Assembly (NCBI RefSeq): GCF_900109135.1
Contig: NZ_FNYT01000001.1
Span: forward strand, 243,326-307,325
Direction: 5' to 3'
Source of the DNA: Trichococcus ilyis
Lineage (GTDB): Bacteria; Bacillota; Bacilli; Lactobacillales; Aerococcaceae
DNA length: 64,000 nucleotides
Shown here: positions 16,550-23,843 of the stretch, piece by piece
Numbering within the stretch: position 1 is the stretch's first letter
How the letters are laid out: each line of letters begins with the position of its first letter
The notes under the pieces: generated by a model
The model's database searches: none
Told to the model about the DNA's origin: nothing
What the model saw: the letters and a program-made list of their open reading frames with translations, nothing else
Translations under genes and position numbers: made by a program

Positions 16550-17226
16550 CCGGCATCCTCCAATCGCTCCTTTAATGCCTGATGGACAGCTTCCGCATCG
16601 ATCAAATGTTCCAGCAGCACATCCTGAGGCCGGTTATTTTCGAACCAGAAACCTATTTTCTTGGCCAAGTATCCATCTGTAAAAAACAGCCGTTGCACGA
16701 TGTACGGCTGATCTCCGGAAATCGCCTGATAATGCGGTTCGCCAAGATGATTTGATGCAAAAACCTCGCGATGCAAGTCTGCTCTGAGTGCAGCGGCGAT
16801 CCGTTCCAGCTGTTCGGCCGGTTCCGGGTAGTGGGTCGTGCCATGCGCGACCAACATGATCGGATAGGTCGGGTGCCGCTCGGCAGCTTCAGCCAATCCC
16901 TTTTTCAGCCAGTCGTACACGGCCCTCGTCGTCCCAAGCGTCCCGCAGATTTCAAACGGAACCGCAGCGCTTGCCGCCATGCGCTGCGGGATATCCTCCC
17001 GAGCGTGCGTTGCCGGGAAAAGCAAAACGGGGACGACGATGATTTTGTCCACCATCTGTTCCTCGAGCGCAATGACTGCTTCCTCCAATGTCTGCCGCTG
17101 TCCTTCCAGCATGCCGATCGCCTGCGGCAGATCCAAACTGTCGCTGAAATCTTTGACGATATTGGCTAGTTTTTGCGGGATGCTTGTTTTTCTGCCGTGC
17201 AGCACGTAGATGATTCCGATTTTCAT
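16537..17226 (-). CDS. sirB: Sirohydrochlorin ferrochelatase (SirB/CbiX-like)
   Basis: 229 residues. Two alpha/beta repeats as in CbiX-long/SirB chelatases: V-L-H-G-R-K near residue 9 and V-A-H-G-T-T near residue 146 carry the metal-binding histidines, and the V-V-P-V-L-L-F-P-A-T-H-A-R segment is typical. It inserts Fe2+ into sirohydrochlorin to make siroheme. Cobalt insertion is the other possibility in this family, but no cobalamin genes are present and the neighbours are all for nitrite reduction. It lies 10 bases after nreC. Confidence 0.85.
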   Translation of the reverse strand: MKIGIIYVLHGRKTSIPQKLANIVKDFSDSLDLPQAIGMLEGQRQTLEEAVIALEEQMVDKIIVVPVLLFPATHAREDIPQRMAASAAVPFEICGTLGTTRAVYDWLKKGLAEAAERHPTYPIMLVAHGTTHYPEPAEQLERIAAALRADLHREVFASNHLGEPHYQAISGDQPYIVQRLFFTDGYLAKKIGFWFENNRPQDVLLEHLIDAEAVHQALKERLEDAGCIR

Positions 17227-17236
17227 CGTATTCCTC

Positions 17237-17869
17237 CTAGAAATCGACCAGATGATTTTTCACGCTGTAACGCAAAAGATCGGCGTAGCTGTCGACCTTC
17301 AGTTTTTTTCTGATGTTTGCCTTGTGCACCTCTACCGTTTTGACGGAAATGTACAGTTTTTCGGCTATGTCCCGGTTGTTGTAACCCAATGCGACAAGCG
17401 GCAGGACTTCTTTTTCCCGTTTCGAAAGGCTGTCGTAGAGGCTGTCGCCCTCGAACGTATCCAACTCATCCAGCCTGTCGCTCGGATAGCCGCTGTAGTA
17501 GCGCTGGTTGGCGTGGACTTGACGGATGCCGTCCAACAGGATGTCGTCGGTCGTGCTCTTGAGGATGAATCCATCGGCTCCGGCAGCCAACGCTTCCTTC
17601 ACGTAACTTTCCTCATCATGCATCGTCAAGACGATCACTTTGATTTCAGGATGCGTCTCCTTGATCCGGCGCGTCGTTTGCAGGCCGTTTTCCCCCGGAG
17701 GCATACTGATGTCCATCAACACCAGATCCGCCTGCGTATTTTCCAGCTTCATAAAAACTTCATTGCCGTCAGCAGCATCCCCGACGACCTCCATGTCCGG
17801 TTGTGCATTCAGCATGAAGGTCAGTGCGTTGCGCACCAGTGCATGATCGTCTGCAATAATGATTTTCAT
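17237..17869 (-). CDS. nreC: Response regulator, NarL/LuxR family (NreC-like)
   Basis: 210 residues. The receiver domain has the acidic pair D-D near residue 7, the phospho-acceptor D53 in L-M-D-I-S-M-P and a conserved lysine in I-L-K-S-T. A LuxR-type helix-turn-helix follows at about 145-205 (L-S-K-R-E-K-E-V-L…T-V-E-V-H). Its 5' end overlaps the kinase stop by 4 bases. By homology and context it is the transcriptional activator of nitrite (and nitrate) reduction genes. A palindrome matching the NreC consensus precedes nirB. Confidence 0.9.
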   Translation of the reverse strand: MKIIIADDHALVRNALTFMLNAQPDMEVVGDAADGNEVFMKLENTQADLVLMDISMPPGENGLQTTRRIKETHPEIKVIVLTMHDEESYVKEALAAGADGFILKSTTDDILLDGIRQVHANQRYYSGYPSDRLDELDTFEGDSLYDSLSKREKEVLPLVALGYNNRDIAEKLYISVKTVEVHKANIRKKLKVDSYADLLRYSVKNHLVDF

Positions 17870-18858
17870 GCCGATTCCTCCTCATATGGCAAGATTATTG
17901 TGATGCGTGTCCCTTTATCCATTCCCGTATCGATTTCCAAATCCCCACCCACTGAATGGGCACGTTCACGCAGATTCAGCAGGCCGAATCCGAGATGATA
18001 CGGATCGTAGATGAAGCCTTTCCCTTCGTCCGCAATCGTGACGCGCAGTTCGGTTTGAGCAAAAGCCAGTCTTATGGTAGCCTCGTTTTCTCCGGAGTAT
18101 TTCAAAGCATTCGAGACAGCTTCCTGGATGCTTCTGTAGATGACGACGTTCCCGCGTCCGCTGAGATCATGCCGCTCCCCATCAACGATAACACGGATGA
18201 TGAATCCTGTCATTTCCAGGGTCTGATCAACGAACTGGTTGATCGCCGGGATAAGCCCGACATCGTCCAAAATGCTCGGACGCAGTTCGGTAGCCATACT
18301 TTTGATTTCCAAAAGCACGTCCGCAAAATGACGATCGATTGCCTGAAGCTTCTGCTGATGCTCCTCAACCGGAGTCCACTTCAATCCTCTGGTTTCCAGC
18401 ATCAAGCTGTAGATGCTCTGGGCAATCCCGTCATGGAGTTCCCGTGCGATCCTTTTCTGCTCACTTTCGCGTACCTCGTTCAAGTAGGTCAACATGCTTT
18501 TCCCCTCTGATTCAAAAGGCTTATCGATGTAGCGGATTTCCAGCAGCCAGTTTTGTCTCTTTTTCAGTAATTTACCGAAAAATTCATAGGGCACCCCATC
18601 CCGGCCCATAAAAGTGATCGGGAATCCATCCGAAGCTGCCCATTTATTCTCGAGCGGGCAGTTTTTGCAGGCCCTTTTATCGGTATGGAAAGCACAGCAA
18701 GTGCCCTTGGCTACCTGCACCGCATACTCCATCGAAATGACATAATCTGTCTCGAACTTTTCCGCCTGGGCATTCTTGCCGATTACGGTGTAGTCGGCAT
18801 CCATCAACCAAGTCGGCTGGACCGGACCTTGGCGAATGCCTTCCTTTGGATCAGTCAT
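17866..18858 (-). CDS. nreB: Oxygen-sensing histidine kinase (NreB-like)
   Basis: 330 residues, cytosolic with no membrane segment. A PAS-like N-terminal domain has four cysteines at 54, 55, 64 and 67 (C-C-x8-C-x2-C), the probable ligands of the oxygen-labile Fe-S cluster known from NreB. A HisKA_3 helix carries the phospho-histidine H142 (R-E-L-H-D-G-I-A-Q-S), and an ATPase domain ends with G-F-G-L-L-N-L-R-E-R. NreB is active with an intact [4Fe-4S] cluster under anoxia and phosphorylates NreC. The C-C pair differs from the C-x2-C of the staphylococcal protein. Its start overlaps nreA by 8 bases. Confidence 0.9.
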   Translation of the reverse strand: MTDPKEGIRQGPVQPTWLMDADYTVIGKNAQAEKFETDYVISMEYAVQVAKGTCCAFHTDKRACKNCPLENKWAASDGFPITFMGRDGVPYEFFGKLLKKRQNWLLEIRYIDKPFESEGKSMLTYLNEVRESEQKRIARELHDGIAQSIYSLMLETRGLKWTPVEEHQQKLQAIDRHFADVLLEIKSMATELRPSILDDVGLIPAINQFVDQTLEMTGFIIRVIVDGERHDLSGRGNVVIYRSIQEAVSNALKYSGENEATIRLAFAQTELRVTIADEGKGFIYDPYHLGFGLLNLRERAHSVGGDLEIDTGMDKGTRITIILPYEEESA

Positions 18859-19297
18859 CCTTGTGCCCCTCCTCCTCCAAAAGCAGCGACAAATCCGGCA
18901 AAGCTGCGTAAACCGCGGTTACGTCGGGCGCTGCCGAATCATTCGGATTGCGGAATCCCAGCAACAGTACTGCGCGGATGATGCCGTCCCTCATAATCGG
19001 AATTCCGATTATCATATCGAGTTGCTCAAGCCTTGCGATCGGATACTTCAAAAGATTTTGACTGTCTGATTGAATTTCGGTGGCGCGTTGCTCCCTGCCT
19101 GTGCGCCAAACTTCGCCGGCGATGCCTTTGCCGATACGCAAGCGGATTGTCTTGTAGCGATTGCTTGTGTTTCCGGCTACATTTGTCCAACGCAATTCGG
19201 TTTGTTGGCAAGGCGGCGCAACATCCTGGGCCAAGCCCAAAAAATCCGCCTGCCATTCCCCTCTTTTTTCCTCCAACCACAAATCTATTTGTGACAT
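18851..19297 (-). CDS. nreA: GAF-domain nitrate/nitrite sensor (NreA-like)
   Basis: 148 residues forming a single GAF domain (R-L-R-I-G-K-G-I-A-G-E-V-W near the middle, then I-I-G-I-P-I-M-R-D-G-I-I-R-A-V-L-L-L-G). In staphylococci NreA binds nitrate and controls NreB phosphorylation, and the gene order nreA-nreB-nreC is the same here. Whether this protein reads nitrate, nitrite or both is open, since no nitrate reductase is nearby. TTGGAG precedes the ATG. The start codon lies inside a Rex/CRP-like palindrome. It is divergent from yjeM. Confidence 0.8.
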   Translation of the reverse strand: MSQIDLWLEEKRGEWQADFLGLAQDVAPPCQQTELRWTNVAGNTSNRYKTIRLRIGKGIAGEVWRTGREQRATEIQSDSQNLLKYPIARLEQLDMIIGIPIMRDGIIRAVLLLGFRNPNDSAAPDVTAVYAALPDLSLLLEEEGHKDD

Positions 19298-19306
19298 TGT
19301 TCACTA
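19289..19306. promoter_or_regulatory. Rex- or CRP/FNR-like palindrome on the nreA start codon
   Basis: TTGTGACATTGTTCACTA matches TTGTGA-N6-TCACAA at 11 of 12 defined positions. The nreA ATG (19295-19297) sits in its spacer. Occupancy would block transcription of nreABC. The regulator is unproven. Confidence 0.4.
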
Positions 19307-19345
19307 CTCCAATTCCCTATATTATTCAAAAACCCTGTCTTTTGG

Positions 19346-19374
19346 TTGCCCTTTATCCGAAAAATGACTATGAT
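19346..19374 (+). promoter_or_regulatory. Candidate promoter of yjeM
   Basis: TTGCCC (19346-19351), 17 bases, TATGAT (19369-19374). It lies 43 bases before the ATG. Confidence 0.5.
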
Positions 19375-19417
19375 GATACCAATTGTCGGAAGCAAATTAT
19401 TTATTAAGGAGTTTATT

Positions 19418-20926
19418 ATGAAACAAATCAAAAGTCTAACATTTTTCAATCTGATTCTGATCATCGTCATGACGGTCTACTCTTTTTCGAGCATGTCCTC
19501 CTCATTTTTCATGATGGGCCTCAAAGCCTTCCCTTGGTTTCTGATCAGCGCGTTTTTTTATTTTGTCCCTTATGCCCTTATTGTATCAGAATATACGCGC
19601 AGCTATTCGGATCGCACCGGCGGCATCTATGCTTGGCTGAAGGATGCTTTCTCTCCGCGTATCGCTTTCGTTACCGCGTTCCTTTGGTACTGCAGCTACT
19701 TCACCTGGATCATCAGTCTGTTCATGAAGCTGCTGATACCTTTCACGATCATGATTTTCGGGCAGGACTTGACTTCCGCCGGGCAATGGTTCGGCATCGA
19801 TACATCCTACTGGATCATGGTGCTCTCGCTCTTGGCTGTGTTCTGCATGACTTGGGTGATCAACCGTGGGCACCAAGCCGTCTTTTCATTTCTGAAGACG
19901 AGCAGCTACGCGATGGTCGGTCTGCTGCTCATCTCCGGGATCGGCAATCTGTTGCTGATGATGAACAATCCGCAACTCATCATGCAAAATATGCAGCACA
20001 GCCTGACCGCTCCGAGTTTCTTCAAGGAAACCGGTGATTCATTCCTTTCGCAACTGCCTTTCTTTATTTTTGCCATCACCGCATTCGGCGGACTGGACAC
20101 GATCGCCAGCTTGGTTGACAAATCCGGCGAACAAAGAAAGAAATTCCCGAAAGCGTTGATCATCAGCGCCGTGATCATCGTCGTCCTCTATTTCGGCGGC
20201 ATCATGTTGTGGAGCGGCGCGAATAACCTGAATGTTTTGCGGGAAACCGATCAGTTCCACCTCGGCAATCTGATGTACGGTTTGATGGGCAGTCTCGCAA
20301 ACAACATCAGCGTTTCCTTCGGACTGTCCGCAGTTGCTCAGACTTTCCTGTATCAAGCGTTCATCCGCTATACTGCGTTCACCTTGTTCGTGGCTTACAT
20401 CGGGCTTTTGTCGTCCATCACCTATACACCTTTGAAAAGTTTGATCCAGGGAACTCCAAAAGAGATCTGGCCGCATTTCCTGACAAAAAGCAATCGAAAA
20501 GAAATGCCGCAAACGGCACTTTGGATCCAAGCCGCAGTCGTTTCTGTGTGTATTATAGGTTTATCTTTGAATAGTACCATTTTAGGCGCATTATTCAACC
20601 AATTGACCTATATGACCAACGTAGCCCGCGCCATTCCTTATTTCGTTGTAGCCGCAAGTTATCCGTTCTATCGCATCAAGAATCCTGTGTTGCTGAAGCA
20701 TTCACTGATCGGTTCGCATTGGCAAGGGTACCTTTGCTCGCTGAGCGTCTGCACGGCTACTTTGATCGCCATCACTTTCCAGGTCTATCAGCCGTTCCAT
20801 ACCGGCGAATATGTCCAAGCCCTGTTGCTCATCATCGGGCCGATCCTGTTCGGACTTCTCGGCAGCAGCATCTACCAAAGGTTCGAAAAGAATCAGACAC
20901 AAATTTCGCTCGAAAATAATTTATAG
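19418..20926 (+). CDS. yjeM: Amino-acid permease, APC superfamily (YjeM-like)
   Basis: 502 residues from the ATG at 19418, which is preceded by AAGGAG; the open frame extends 24 codons further up without a site. About 12 hydrophobic segments. The R-T-G-G-I-Y-A-W motif near residue 60 and the P-R-I-A-F-V-T-A-F-L-W-Y segment match E. coli YjeM and the glutamate/GABA antiporter branch (GadC-like). The substrate is not predictable from sequence. It is a single-gene unit, divergent from nreABC, and nothing links it to nitrite metabolism except position. Confidence 0.85.
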   Translation: MKQIKSLTFFNLILIIVMTVYSFSSMSSSFFMMGLKAFPWFLISAFFYFVPYALIVSEYTRSYSDRTGGIYAWLKDAFSPRIAFVTAFLWYCSYFTWIISLFMKLLIPFTIMIFGQDLTSAGQWFGIDTSYWIMVLSLLAVFCMTWVINRGHQAVFSFLKTSSYAMVGLLLISGIGNLLLMMNNPQLIMQNMQHSLTAPSFFKETGDSFLSQLPFFIFAITAFGGLDTIASLVDKSGEQRKKFPKALIISAVIIVVLYFGGIMLWSGANNLNVLRETDQFHLGNLMYGLMGSLANNISVSFGLSAVAQTFLYQAFIRYTAFTLFVAYIGLLSSITYTPLKSLIQGTPKEIWPHFLTKSNRKEMPQTALWIQAAVVSVCIIGLSLNSTILGALFNQLTYMTNVARAIPYFVVAASYPFYRIKNPVLLKHSLIGSHWQGYLCSLSVCTATLIAITFQVYQPFHTGEYVQALLLIIGPILFGLLGSSIYQRFEKNQTQISLENNL

Positions 20927-20945
20927 AATTTACTTTAAAACACAA

Positions 20946-20988
20946 AGAAGGAACCGTTCTGGCCAATGACCTGAGCGGTTCCTTTTTT
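20946..20988 (+). terminator. Intrinsic terminator of yjeM
   Basis: AAGGAACCG / CGGTTCCTT stem followed by TTTTTT-rich sequence on the plus strand. It may also stop the convergent SF0329-family gene. Confidence 0.8.
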
Positions 20989-21020
20989 GCATCCAGCGGT
21001 GTGTATTCCCGTTGGTGCCT

Positions 21021-21590
21021 TTAAAGCAGATTGCGCCTCAATCCATAGAAATACTGAACAATCGAGTGCTTCATTTTGATGGCTTGCTCCATATCCAGGA
21101 TCCGTTTTTTGCCGACGCGCTTATCCATCAAGGCCAAGCAATTCAGCAGGATATCCGTGCTTGCGAGGCTGGTTTCGATGGGCTGATTCAAATAAACTTC
21201 TGCAGTTTTGTAGAAATCGGATTTGCTCAAGGCTGTCTGGGCAGCCATCGTTCCCTTGGCATAGGCCAACAGTTTGCGGTCCCTCGCAATCACTGCCAAG
21301 CGCTTTTCCGGTACTTTTCCGCCGGTTTCTCTGCTGATGTGCTCAATTTCGGCATCGCTGAGCGGAATCACGACCGCGGGATCATTCTTGATATCCTGTT
21401 CCGACTGGTACCATTTCATCCCAGTCGTCCCGTCTTTCATGTTGAATATTTTTTTCTTGTCCACGGCTATGCAGCACTTTCCGTTTTTATCAGGTGAATA
21501 GCGGTAGCTGGTGGATAGGTACTCCACTCTGCCCGTCAATGCAGGCGCAAGGAAGTTTTCCAGCTGCAGCTTCATTTTGCTCCAAATCAT
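21021..21590 (-). CDS. Conserved protein of unknown function, SF0329 family
   Basis: 189 residues from the ATG at 21590 (M-I-W-S-K-M-K-L), with TGGAGG upstream; a 12-codon upstream extension has no site. The opening W-S-K-M-K-L-Q-L-E-N-F-L-A-P-A-L-x-G-R-V, the V-D-K-K-K-I-F-N-M core and the C-terminal H-x-I-V-Q-Y-F-Y-x-L-R-R are those of the uncharacterised SF0329 family found in many bacteria. There is no signal peptide, membrane segment or known catalytic motif. It is a single-gene unit between two convergent/divergent genes, so context gives no hint. Confidence 0.75.
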   Translation of the reverse strand: MIWSKMKLQLENFLAPALTGRVEYLSTSYRYSPDKNGKCCIAVDKKKIFNMKDGTTGMKWYQSEQDIKNDPAVVIPLSDAEIEHISRETGGKVPEKRLAVIARDRKLLAYAKGTMAAQTALSKSDFYKTAEVYLNQPIETSLASTDILLNCLALMDKRVGKKRILDMEQAIKMKHSIVQYFYGLRRNLL

Positions 21591-21823
21591 ATTTTTCCTC
21601 CATCGAGCAGCGTTTTTGCTGTCCATTTATTCTTATCTTTACATTATGTCGAAAAACATCAGGGTAGGTCAATCCTTTTCAGACTTCCGAACCGTCTTTT
21701 TCATATTCCATTGCCCCTTCAATACCGGGACGTTTCAATCGTCCGGCATTACGGAATATGCTAAAATATAAGCATAAATCACCTTGTACAAACGCAACCA
21801 GGCATGCCGAAAGGAGTATCAAA

Positions 21824-22591
21824 ATGAAAAAAGGCAGAGTCAGCCACATTTCGCTTTTTTCTGGCATTTTGCTCAGTCTGCTCCCGCTTGGCCTTATGCG
21901 CAGAGATCCTGATGATGCTGCAGTAGCGACCAAAGAATCCGGCATGATTTTGCAACCCGGAACTGCCGATGCGGTGCGATTGGATGTGCCGCTCCTGAAC
22001 CAGTTGGATCCTCCGGCCCTGCTGCTCGGTTGCGAAGTCACCTCGCTTGCCATGATCCTTCAGTACAACAGGATATCGGTCACGAAAAATGAGCTCGCAG
22101 AAAAACTTCCGGTCGTTCCGATCTATTATGAAAACGGGCTGCACGGCAACCCGAATGAGGGGGTTGTCGGCGATGTGACCGGGATCGACTACGGTTTTTG
22201 CGTCTACCATGCCCCCATCGCCGCCTTGGCATCCGAATACATCCCATCCGCTCGTGTGGAGGATATCAGCGGACTGGATTTTTATTTTGTCATTGCAGCT
22301 TTGGACGAAGGTTATCCCGTTTGGGTCGTCACGACGACCACTTTCCTGTACGATGATGCTTTGGAGGTGTGGCAAACGCCGACAGGACCGGTCAACATCA
22401 GCTACATCATGCACAGTGTTGTGGTCGTCGGGTATGATGCCGATAATCCTTTCATAAACAATCCCTATGGCCACAAGGACCAGAAAGTCGATCGGCAAAA
22501 CTTCATCCTGGCATGGGAACAGATGGGCAGGCAAGCGGTCTACATCAAAGCAGGGTTGCCTGATCTGCAGGAGATGCAGACAAAAGAATAG
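21824..22591 (+). CDS. Secreted or membrane-anchored C39-like cysteine peptidase
   Basis: 255 residues from the ATG at 21824, which follows AAAGGAG; the open frame starts 22 codons earlier without a site. An N-terminal hydrophobic segment (about 9-25) suggests export. The peptidase_C39_2 pattern is clear: L-L-N-Q-L-D…L-G-C-E-V-T-S-L-A-M-I-L with C70 as nucleophile, I-M-H-S-V-V-V-V-G-Y-D with the active-site His near 197, then an N-P-Y-G. Such proteins are extracellular peptidases of unknown substrate; no bacteriocin genes are nearby, so maturation of a bacteriocin leader is not supported. Confidence 0.82.
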   Translation: MKKGRVSHISLFSGILLSLLPLGLMRRDPDDAAVATKESGMILQPGTADAVRLDVPLLNQLDPPALLLGCEVTSLAMILQYNRISVTKNELAEKLPVVPIYYENGLHGNPNEGVVGDVTGIDYGFCVYHAPIAALASEYIPSARVEDISGLDFYFVIAALDEGYPVWVVTTTTFLYDDALEVWQTPTGPVNISYIMHSVVVVGYDADNPFINNPYGHKDQKVDRQNFILAWEQMGRQAVYIKAGLPDLQEMQTKE

Positions 22592-22628
22592 GATCCCGGC
22601 TTAATTCCGGAATCCTATTCTTTTCATT
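22586..22628 (+). terminator. Terminator between the C39 peptidase gene and the ABC permease remnant
   Basis: A 14-bp stem (22586-22599 with 22607-22620, one mismatch) with a TTTTCATTTTTT tail on the plus strand. The peptidase stop lies inside. It may also work for the remnant on the minus strand. Confidence 0.75.
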
Positions 22629-22644
22629 TTTTCAATTCGCAGGA

Positions 22645-23067
22645 TCAATAATCGACTTCGAAGCGTTTGGAAGCCTTCGAAAGCGTATGGCAAATGACCC
22701 AGTAGAGGCAAGCCATGATGACGTACATCGGCAAAACATAAGCCGAATCCATCGAATAGATGATTTTTGAGCGGTAGGTCAGCTCCGAAAACGAGATGAT
22801 CGTCGTCAGGGAGGTGTCCTTGATCAAGGATATGAATTGCGACACCAACGACGGAACCATCGAACGGACGCCTTGAGGTATGATGATATGCCGCATCGTC
22901 TCGGCAAAAGCGAACCCCGTTGAAAGCCCCGCCTCCATTTGCCCAACTGCGACAGATTTCAGTCCGGCGCGCACGATTTCTGCGATCATGCATGACTCGA
23001 ACACTGTAACGGAGGATACCAAGCCCCAAATGGATCGAGAAAGTGGATGATTGGCGGACAGTTGGTT
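22645..23067 (-). pseudogene. N-terminally truncated amino-acid ABC transporter permease
   Basis: About 140 residues remain of a ~220-residue HisM/GlnP-type permease. The readable frame begins after a stop at 23068-23070 and includes I-W-G-L-V-S-S-V-T, A-E-I-V-R-A-G-L, the EAA-loop segment I-I-I-P-Q-G-V-R-S-M-V-P-S-L-V-S-Q-F and I-S-L-I-K-D-T-S-L-T-T-I-I. The first transmembrane segments, a start codon and a ribosome site are missing, as are the binding protein and ATPase genes. This looks like the residue of a deleted transporter operon. Confidence 0.75.
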
Positions 23068-23070
23068 TTA

Positions 23071-23385
23071 TGGCAGTTCCGCTACTGAATGATTAGAAAA
23101 TCCCAACCAATCATTTAGCTTCCCGCAACCCGGAGCTGGCGAGAATACATTTATTTTAATGTTTTCATATAATTCTTTTTACTCCCCGTGATTATGATAT
23201 AACGGTTAGATTTGGAATAGGAATAGGTTGGATTATGTTGATGTCGACCCAGAGCCTGAAAGCCACTAAATTTGATCCGTAAGCACTACTAGTCAACAAG
23301 TACACTCCAGGTCAACTCGAGAACAAAAATTAAATATGGGCAATTTTATTTGCCTTTAAGTGCTTTTTTTGCGGCCAGAGATGCA
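23071..23385. other. Gene-free stretch upstream of the truncated permease
   Basis: About 310 bases without a credible coding frame. It has an AT-rich patch, a small inverted repeat (AATGATT near 23086 with AATCATT near 23110) and a TTGATG/TATGATATAAC-like promoter mix near 23200, but no structure I can name. It may be decayed sequence left by the event that cut the permease gene. Confidence 0.5.
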
Positions 23386-23430
23386 AAAAGGCAGGCACAA
23401 TGATCGCTGTGATCATTGTGCCTGCCTTTT
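23386..23430 (-). terminator. Strong terminator at the end of the rimP-rbfA operon
   Basis: A perfect 20-bp stem (23386-23405 with 23411-23430) with a five-base loop, followed on the minus strand by TTTTTGC. It starts 19 bases past the rbfA stop. Confidence 0.9.
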
Positions 23431-23448
23431 AGTGCGCAAATATGGAAT

Positions 23449-23805
23449 CTATTTTTTTTCATCCTCGTGCATCTTGCGGATCAATTCGTCGATCTTGCTG
23501 CCGTAAGCCACCGATTCATCTCGTTTGAAGATCAATTCCGGTGTCTTGTAAAGTGACAGACGCATTCCAAGTTCTTTGCGGACAAGGCCGGTTGCCTTGT
23601 CCAGACCTTGTTGCGTTTTTTCGCGGTCGCTGGCAAGTTCCGACAAAGTGCTGTAATAGATGGTAGCTTGCTGGAGATCGCCGGTGACTTCAACATCGGT
23701 GATGTTCACGTGCGCAACCCGCGGATCTTTTACGCGCTTGGCCAAGATGTCATTCACTTCACGCTGTATTTCTTGTTTTACTCTTCCGGCTCTGAAATTA
23801 GCCAT
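23449..23805 (-). CDS. rbfA: Ribosome-binding factor A
   Basis: 118 residues, the normal length. It opens [16 protein letters not shown] and has the KH-like [15 protein letters not shown] and the L-R-x-E-L-x-M-R-x-x-P-E-L-x-F core. It binds the 30S subunit and helps mature the 5' end of 16S rRNA, important in the cold. It is the last gene of the rimP operon, 38 bases after infB. Confidence 0.95.
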   Translation of the reverse strand: MANFRAGRVKQEIQREVNDILAKRVKDPRVAHVNITDVEVTGDLQQATIYYSTLSELASDREKTQQGLDKATGLVRKELGMRLSLYKTPELIFKRDESVAYGSKIDELIRKMHEDEKK

Positions 23806-23843
23806 TTCGGTTCACCTCTTAATAGATCGATTGCTGCGGCAAT

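Noticed and set aside
21758..21823. A longer N-terminus for the C39 peptidase
   Set aside because: The upstream codons lack a ribosome site and would place the signal segment behind a charged 22-residue tail.
23386..23430. Perfect 45-base palindrome that could be an IS end or a CRISPR-like repeat
   Set aside because: It is single, has a T-run on the minus strand and sits 19 bases after rbfA, so it is a terminator.
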